From Methanobrevibacter sp. (GTDB lineage Archaea > Methanobacteriota > Methanobacteria > Methanobacteriales > Methanobacteriaceae): 11,144 nucleotides of DNA. Where the stretch lies: contig JAUNXD010000035.1 of assembly GCA_030539985.1 (NCBI GenBank), forward strand, positions 1-11,144, read 5' to 3'. Shown here one piece after another: positions 6,430 to 11,144 of this stretch. Made by a program: the position numbers and the translations under genes. Positions within the stretch are counted from its first letter, which is position 1. Each line of letters opens with the position of its first letter. A model generated the notes under the pieces. The model made no database searches. It worked only from the letters and a program-made list of their open reading frames with translations, and had not been told where the DNA came from.

Positions 6430-9018
6430 ATGCTGGTTTTAAAGAAGATAAAAAAACAGTGGAGACTGTATCCAATCGGTTCACCAAAGGGAGCCCTGAA
6501 TCACAAGAGGGAACCGGAATTTGTTGGAAACATTAAATTCACAAATCAGGGCGATTCATTGTCAATTTCAAGATTTGTTGCCGATTATAATTTCAAAGAC
6601 AACTCCACATTAAATGAAAAGTTCATTCCTCCGGGAGAGGTAGTTAAATTGCTTCGCTCACAGGCGGTTTTTCTTGCAACTGCTGATGAAAATGTAGAGA
6701 AATTTCTAAAATCACTCAATATCAAGGTGAGAAAAACCCAGGTCTGCGATTACTGTGCCTATGAGGGAAACATCACAATAGTAAACTCAGCTTATTCTTA
6801 TAAATATAACGGCCAGCTCATCTGCAAGGACTGTGCCCATGATACCATAAGACAGGAAATCAAGCTTCAGGGCTTTGACAAAAAGATTTTCAGAAATCTC
6901 AAAAAAACACTGGAAAAGACAGGCAGCCTTGAAAAGACCCTGTCTGTTTTGGATCCTCATTTTGACCCATTAAAGAACAGAAAACTGACCCTTTTTGACA
7001 GAACCAAAAAGTCAAAGCATATCATACCTCCTGTGGATATGAAAAGGCTTAAGATTCCAAAGGACTTTAAAAAGGTGCTTCTGGATTCCGGCAATACCAA
7101 ACTGCTGCCGGTTCAGTACCTTGCAATTAAGGAAGGACTTTTAAAGGGTGAGGATCTTTTGGTTGTAAGCGCAACCGGTTCGGGAAAGACACTTGTCGGT
7201 GAGCTTGCAGGAATAACCGAAGCCCTTAAGGGCAAGAAATTCGTTTTTCTCACTCCATTGGTTGCTCTTGCAAATCAGAAGTATCGTGACTTCAAAAAGA
7301 AATACTCAAAGCTTGGTCTTAAGGTTGCAATCAAGGTTGGAAGAAACCGTGTCAAGGCAAAAGGAGAGCTTAAACTGCCAGACTCAGATGTGTCAAAGGC
7401 GGATATTGTCGTTGCAACATATGAGGGAATCGATTATCTTTTGAGAAACGGAAATTCCAAAAGCCTTTCAAACCTTGGAGTGGTCCTGATTGACGAAATT
7501 CACATGATTGATGATGAGGACCGTGGAACACGCCTGAACGGTTTAATCAAAAGGATAAAGCATCTGTATCCGAAAACCCAAATAATTGGATTGTCAGCAA
7601 CTGTCAAAAACCCCGAATTTCTGGCCGAAGAATTCAACATGAAACTGGTTGAGTATTCAGAAAGGCCGGTTCCTTTGGAAAGGCACCTTGTTTATGTTAG
7701 AAACGAGGCTCAAAAAAGACATGTCATGCAGAAACTGGTTAAAAGGGAATACAATACCAAATCCAAGAAAGGATTCAGAGGCCAAACCATCATATTTACA
7801 AACTCAAGACGTAAAACCCATCAGATTGCCAATTTCCTCAACAATAAGCATATAAACGCCCATGCTTATCATGCGGGACTGTCCTATTACAAAAAGGAAA
7901 GGATAGAAAAGGACTTTGACAAGGGCAAAATCTCATGTGTAGTAACCACTGCGGCACTTGCGGCAGGAGTTGATTTTCCGGCTTCACAGGTAATATTCGA
8001 CTCTCTTGTCATGGGAAACAAATGGATCAATCCCAATGAGTTTGCACAGATGCTAGGACGTGCAGGAAGGCCTTCATATCATGATAGGGGTATAGTTTAT
8101 CTGCTTCCTGAAGTTGGAAATGACTTTGCAGGTGAGTCAGAAGAGGCCATGGCACTTGATTTATTGGAAAGCAACAGTGAAGATGTGTTCATTGAATATG
8201 ATGAGGATTCCTCATATGAGCAGATACTGGCAGACATTTCCTCAACTTCTATCCGGTCATTTGATGAGCTCAATAAGTTTTATAAAAACATCGACGTTCC
8301 GATAAGCATTAAAATTGCCGTTGATGAAATGGATGATTTGGAATTAATCAGAAGGGTTTCAAACAAGCTGGAAGTTACAAAATACGGTAGGGCCGCTTCA
8401 GTATCATTTTTATCAATTGCCGATGCCGAGTTCATCAAAAACACTTTAAACGATAAAAATTACCTTCAAAGATATGTCGGCCATTCTCCGATGTATAAAA
8501 AGAAGGACAAGTTCGATAAGCTTAAGGTGCTGATTCTTGCAATGGCAATGGATTTGGAGATGTTTGAAAATGCATACCTTTCAAGCGTCATTCACAATCA
8601 GATATCGAATGCCTTGAAGATTAAGTTTTCAACAAGGCTTTTTGCCGAATCCACTTTAGATATCATATCTTCAGGTGAGGCTATAGGCAAGGTTGACAAG
8701 AAATTCCAGGAGGCATTAATCAGCCTTCAGACTGATTTCATGCAGTGCCGATGTCAGGACAGGCCTTTCTGCAGCTGCATGCAAAGGGGAATTTCAGAAG
8801 TAATCATAAACGAAAGGCTTAAGGGAAAGGATCCTCAGGACATTTCAAACAAGCTGTTCAGAAAATATCAGATTCAGGTCTATCCGGGAGACATATTCTC
8901 ATGGCTGGACAATTACGTTAAAAATCTTGATGCAATCAAAAGGATTGCAAAAGCATATGACAAGAATAATATAATTAAAAAAACTAATTGGTTAATTAAG
9001 AAAATAGAAAACGGGTGA
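6430..9018 (+). CDS. Archaea-specific Ski2-like superfamily II helicase
   Basis: An 862-residue ATP-dependent helicase that fits the archaea-specific Ski2-like group (COG1202, ASH-Ski2), relatives of which were tied to RNA processing and decay with aRNase J. The N-terminal part carries a zinc-finger-like CX2C-X22-CX2C (C106, C109, C132, C135). The helicase core shows motif I ATGSGKT at 248-254, Ia TPLVALA, motif II DEIH at 355-358, motif III SAT at 389-391, motif V TTAALAAGVDFP and motif VI QMLGRAGRP at 540-548; the last two are typical of Ski2/Hel308-type enzymes. A second cysteine cluster, C773-x-C775-x5-C781-x-C783, lies near the C-terminus. All catalytic motifs look intact. It is the first gene of a tight unit, with the HerA-like ATPase starting 5 bases after its stop. 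Whether RNA or DNA is the substrate cannot be told from sequence; a DNA repair helicase is the main alternative. Confidence 0.9.
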   Translation: MLVLKKIKKQWRLYPIGSPKGALNHKREPEFVGNIKFTNQGDSLSISRFVADYNFKDNSTLNEKFIPPGEVVKLLRSQAVFLATADENVEKFLKSLNIKVRKTQVCDYCAYEGNITIVNSAYSYKYNGQLICKDCAHDTIRQEIKLQGFDKKIFRNLKKTLEKTGSLEKTLSVLDPHFDPLKNRKLTLFDRTKKSKHIIPPVDMKRLKIPKDFKKVLLDSGNTKLLPVQYLAIKEGLLKGEDLLVVSATGSGKTLVGELAGITEALKGKKFVFLTPLVALANQKYRDFKKKYSKLGLKVAIKVGRNRVKAKGELKLPDSDVSKADIVVATYEGIDYLLRNGNSKSLSNLGVVLIDEIHMIDDEDRGTRLNGLIKRIKHLYPKTQIIGLSATVKNPEFLAEEFNMKLVEYSERPVPLERHLVYVRNEAQKRHVMQKLVKREYNTKSKKGFRGQTIIFTNSRRKTHQIANFLNNKHINAHAYHAGLSYYKKERIEKDFDKGKISCVVTTAALAAGVDFPASQVIFDSLVMGNKWINPNEFAQMLGRAGRPSYHDRGIVYLLPEVGNDFAGESEEAMALDLLESNSEDVFIEYDEDSSYEQILADISSTSIRSFDELNKFYKNIDVPISIKIAVDEMDDLELIRRVSNKLEVTKYGRAASVSFLSIADAEFIKNTLNDKNYLQRYVGHSPMYKKKDKFDKLKVLILAMAMDLEMFENAYLSSVIHNQISNALKIKFSTRLFAESTLDIISSGEAIGKVDKKFQEALISLQTDFMQCRCQDRPFCSCMQRGISEVIINERLKGKDPQDISNKLFRKYQIQVYPGDIFSWLDNYVKNLDAIKRIAKAYDKNNIIKKTNWLIKKIENG

Positions 9019-9019
9019 A
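9014..9019 (+). promoter_or_regulatory. Ribosome binding site that sets the HerA-like gene start
   Basis: GGTGAA overlaps the helicase stop codon TGA (9016-9018) and lies four bases before ATG 9024. The in-frame GTG at 9015 is part of this site, so it is not a plausible start. Overlap of stop codon and ribosome site suggests coupled translation of the two genes. Confidence 0.7.
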
Positions 9020-9023
9020 GCAA

Positions 9024-10616
9024 ATGTTTGCAGAAGATAAGATATTGATTGGTTGCAATGAAAATGCCGATGTGTTTTTATTGCCGAAACTGGCTAACCG
9101 TCATGGTTTGGTAGCAGGTGCAACTGGTACCGGTAAAACCGTTACCCTAAAGGTAATGGCAGAGTCATTTAGCGATTTGGGAGTTCCGGTATTTTTAGCC
9201 GACATGAAAGGAGACATTTCAGGACTTGCAAAGGCAGGTACAGATACCGAGTTCATCACAAACAACAGGCAAAAATACTCTCTTGACGATAAGGGATTTA
9301 ACTTCAAACAGTATCCTGTTGAATTTTGGGATCTTTTCGGCCAAAAAGGACTGCCTATAAGAGTGACACTATCTGAAATGGGTCCAGTTTTACTTTCCAA
9401 AATCCTTAATCTCTCAGAGGCACAGGCAGGTGTATTGAATATCGTGTTCAAGGTCGCCGATGATGAATCACTTTTAATCATTGATTTGAAGGATTTGAAA
9501 TCCATGATCAACCATGTGGTTGAAAACAAGGACAAGTATGAAGGTGAATATGGTGCAATCGCTCCAAAATCAGCAAATACAATTTTAAGAAGCCTCATTG
9601 CATTGGAAGACCAAGGAGGTAATGAGTTCTTTGGCGAACCCGCACTTGACCTTGAGGATTTCATGCAATTGGATGACAACGGAAAGGGAGTCATAAACAT
9701 TTTGGATGCACAGAAACTTTCCCTGTCCCCGGAGATATACTCAACATTCCTGCTTTGGATGCTTTCAAGCTTATATCAGAACCTTCCTGAAGTTGGTGAT
9801 ATGGACAAGCCTAAATTCGTGTTCTTCTTTGATGAGGCACATCTTCTTTTTGATGATATGTCTGCTGAGTTTGGAAAGAAAATCGAACAGATTGTTCGCC
9901 TAATAAGGTCAAAGGGTGTCGGACTTTACTTCATATCACAGTCTCCGGCAGACATTCCGGATGATATACTTGCCCAATTGGGTAACAGGGTTCAGCACGC
10001 ACTTCATGCATACACTCCAAAAGACCAGAAGGCGGTTAAGGTAGCTGCAGAAACATTCAGGCCAAATCCTGATTTTGACACTGCAGAAGTTATTTCCAAT
10101 CTTGGAATCGGTGAGGCACTGGTATCTGTTTTAGATGAGAAGGGAACTCCGACAATGGTTGAAAAGGTAAACATCGTTCCCCCTCAAAGTTACATTGGAG
10201 CCATTGATGACGATTTGAGAAAACAGTTTATTGATGTTTCAATGTTGAAGCCTAAATATTCAGAGGCTGTTGATGCACTGTCCGCTTATGAAATGCTTCT
10301 TGATAAAATAGAATCAAACCCTAACATTGAAAGTGAAGTTCCGCAGGTCGACAAGGAAATAATCGAAGAGGTTAAAACCCAAGTCGAGACTCCGCAGGAC
10401 GTTCCGGAAGATGCTCCTCAGCAGCCTTCAGCCGGTGACATTGTCGGTGGAATTCTGGGAACAATACTTGGCGGAGGCCAGCCTGCAAGCGGCAAGAAGG
10501 CTAAAAAAACTCAATCACAGAAAATGGTTGAAAAGGCAGCTTCACAGGCAATGAACACTGCAGCACGTGAAGTCACCAAGGGAATTATGAGAGGAATCTT
10601 AGGACAGATGAAGTAG
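9024..10616 (+). CDS. HerA-like ATPase, DUF853 family
   Basis: A 530-residue P-loop ATPase of the HerA/FtsK type, DUF853 branch (E. coli YjgR is a member). True HerA is a hexameric DNA translocase that works with the nuclease NurA; the DUF853 branch usually stands alone and its role is not settled. Visible are the conserved N-terminus ILIG...LLPKLANRHGLVAGATGTGKT with Walker A at 32-39, Walker B FFFDEAH around D270-E271, and a sensor-like FISQSP with Q306. After the core, residues of about 435-470 form an acidic, Pro-rich linker, 471-487 a Gly-rich stretch, and the end is a Lys/Ala-rich helix, as in the family. Length is normal. It sits 5 bases after the helicase and 8 bases before the small winged-helix gene, so a shared mRNA is likely. 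No NurA gene is in the window. Joint work with the helicase is inference. Confidence 0.92.
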   Translation: MFAEDKILIGCNENADVFLLPKLANRHGLVAGATGTGKTVTLKVMAESFSDLGVPVFLADMKGDISGLAKAGTDTEFITNNRQKYSLDDKGFNFKQYPVEFWDLFGQKGLPIRVTLSEMGPVLLSKILNLSEAQAGVLNIVFKVADDESLLIIDLKDLKSMINHVVENKDKYEGEYGAIAPKSANTILRSLIALEDQGGNEFFGEPALDLEDFMQLDDNGKGVINILDAQKLSLSPEIYSTFLLWMLSSLYQNLPEVGDMDKPKFVFFFDEAHLLFDDMSAEFGKKIEQIVRLIRSKGVGLYFISQSPADIPDDILAQLGNRVQHALHAYTPKDQKAVKVAAETFRPNPDFDTAEVISNLGIGEALVSVLDEKGTPTMVEKVNIVPPQSYIGAIDDDLRKQFIDVSMLKPKYSEAVDALSAYEMLLDKIESNPNIESEVPQVDKEIIEEVKTQVETPQDVPEDAPQQPSAGDIVGGILGTILGGGQPASGKKAKKTQSQKMVEKAASQAMNTAAREVTKGIMRGILGQMK

Positions 10617-10621
10617 GTGAT
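10616..10621 (+). promoter_or_regulatory. Ribosome binding site of the last gene
   Basis: GGTGAT begins on the last base of the HerA-like gene's stop codon. Two ATGs follow in frame, at 10622 with no spacing and at 10625 with three bases. Since other sites in this window use three or four bases, 10625 is the likelier start. Confidence 0.6.
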
Positions 10622-10624
10622 ATG

Positions 10625-11116
10625 ATGGCGCATCCCCATAAAAAAGCAATTGAATCCATGCCATCTTCAGCATTGATTGGCATTATTGAAGAGTCAAAGA
10701 TGACTTATGTGCGTGAAAACCTAAGCATATTCCTGCATGAAAGTCAAGTTAAAATGTTAAAGCAGGTTAAAAAGCATGATAAACCTCATCACAAACGCAT
10801 TAGGGTTAAGCAGTTTGAAAAGGCCAAGAAAGACGATCTCTTTAACCTGCATTTGGGTTTGTATTTGAAGAAATATCAGAAGCTTGAAAAAATCGGTTTG
10901 ATTGAAATCGATTTGGAGCCGGACAATGGTCTGGAATATGATTGTCATTTGACATCAAAAGGTTTTGAAGTTTTGGATGAAATTTCAGAGCTTGAAAGCG
11001 ATTGGGAAAATGTTGTGGGTATCAATGATGAAGATAATGAAGTTTTAAAGAAATTAGCCTTAAATTCATTTGAAATATCATATAAGCACAAGAAAAAACA
11101 GGGTTTTATTTTTTAA
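10625..11116 (+). CDS. Small protein with probable winged-helix domain, function unknown
   Basis: I do not recognise this 163-residue protein as a named family. It is rich in Lys and Glu, has no signal peptide or membrane segment, and opens with MAHPHKK. Residues 78-127 (helix KKYQKLEKIGLIEID, a short acidic turn, then YDCHLTSKGFEVLDEI and ESDW) follow the pattern of the recognition helix, wing and last helix of MarR-type winged-helix proteins: GLIE before the wing and LTSKG after it. The basic stretch at 43-69 could touch nucleic acid. It might regulate its operon or act as a DNA-binding partner of the HerA-like ATPase; neither is shown. Its start is 8 bases after the upstream stop, so it is probably co-transcribed. 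Composition matches the neighbours, with no sign of recent transfer. Confidence 0.75.
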   Translation: MAHPHKKAIESMPSSALIGIIEESKMTYVRENLSIFLHESQVKMLKQVKKHDKPHHKRIRVKQFEKAKKDDLFNLHLGLYLKKYQKLEKIGLIEIDLEPDNGLEYDCHLTSKGFEVLDEISELESDWENVVGINDEDNEVLKKLALNSFEISYKHKKKQGFIF

Positions 11117-11121
11117 TTTAA

Positions 11122-11144
11122 TTAAATGCCTCTTATGCATTTAA
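11122..11144 (+). terminator. Stem-loop after the last gene, cut by window end
   Basis: TTAAATGC at 11122-11129 and GCATTTAA at 11137-11144 form a perfect 8-bp stem with a 7-base loop, starting five bases after the stop codon. The window ends with the stem, so a following T-tract cannot be checked. A terminator is the simplest reading; the 3' arm might also belong to a downstream element. Confidence 0.45.

Noticed and set aside
9101..9700. Antisense open frame of 199 codons within the HerA-like gene
   Set aside because: Same reasons: it mirrors a conserved ATPase region and its translation shows no family features.
6430..11116. Established defence island or mobile element
   Set aside because: No nuclease, toxin, methylase, integrase or phage gene is present, and codon use matches the flanking housekeeping genes; defence remains only a hypothesis.

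Overview
The window looks like a chromosomal piece of a methanogenic archaeon of the order Methanobacteriales, most likely Methanobrevibacter or a close relative; the species cannot be read from it. The reasons are an AqpM-type aquaporin, a methanogen-type DUF2193 protein, an archaea-specific Ski2-like helicase, AT-rich intergenic DNA with archaeal TATA-like boxes and T-tract terminators, and GGTGAT ribosome binding sites that match the 3' end of archaeal 16S rRNA. All seven genes lie on the + strand. No tRNA, rRNA, CRISPR array, insertion sequence or prophage gene is visible.

Layout. (1) 1-2874: uvrA, nearly complete, lacking only a few N-terminal codons that lie before the window; it ends in a hairpin plus T-tract. 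(2) 2893-3129: AT-rich promoter and leader with a 10-bp direct repeat and an inverted repeat just before the next start. (3) 3130-5412: a two-gene unit, a DUF2193-like protein followed after 9 bases by aqpM, closed by a strong hairpin/T-tract terminator that contains the aqpM stop codon. (4) 5501-6370: a single-gene unit for a DUF368 membrane protein, a family now linked to translocation of polyprenyl phosphate lipid carriers, again with a hairpin across its stop codon. (5) 6430-11116: a three-gene unit of an archaea-specific Ski2-like helicase with two cysteine clusters, a HerA-like DUF853 ATPase, and a small protein with a probable winged helix. The intergenic gaps here are 5 and 8 bases.

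Functionally the window mixes DNA repair (UvrA), membrane transport (AqpM, DUF368) and nucleic-acid motor proteins (helicase and HerA-like ATPase). Several starts were set from the regular spacing of GGTGAT-type sites 3-4 bases before the start codon: 3130, 4639, 9024 and 10625 are preferred over longer readings. The helicase gene alone has no such site and is probably translated from a leaderless or very short-leader mRNA. The least explained parts are the DUF2193-aqpM pair with its repeat-bearing leader, and the helicase-HerA-winged-helix operon.
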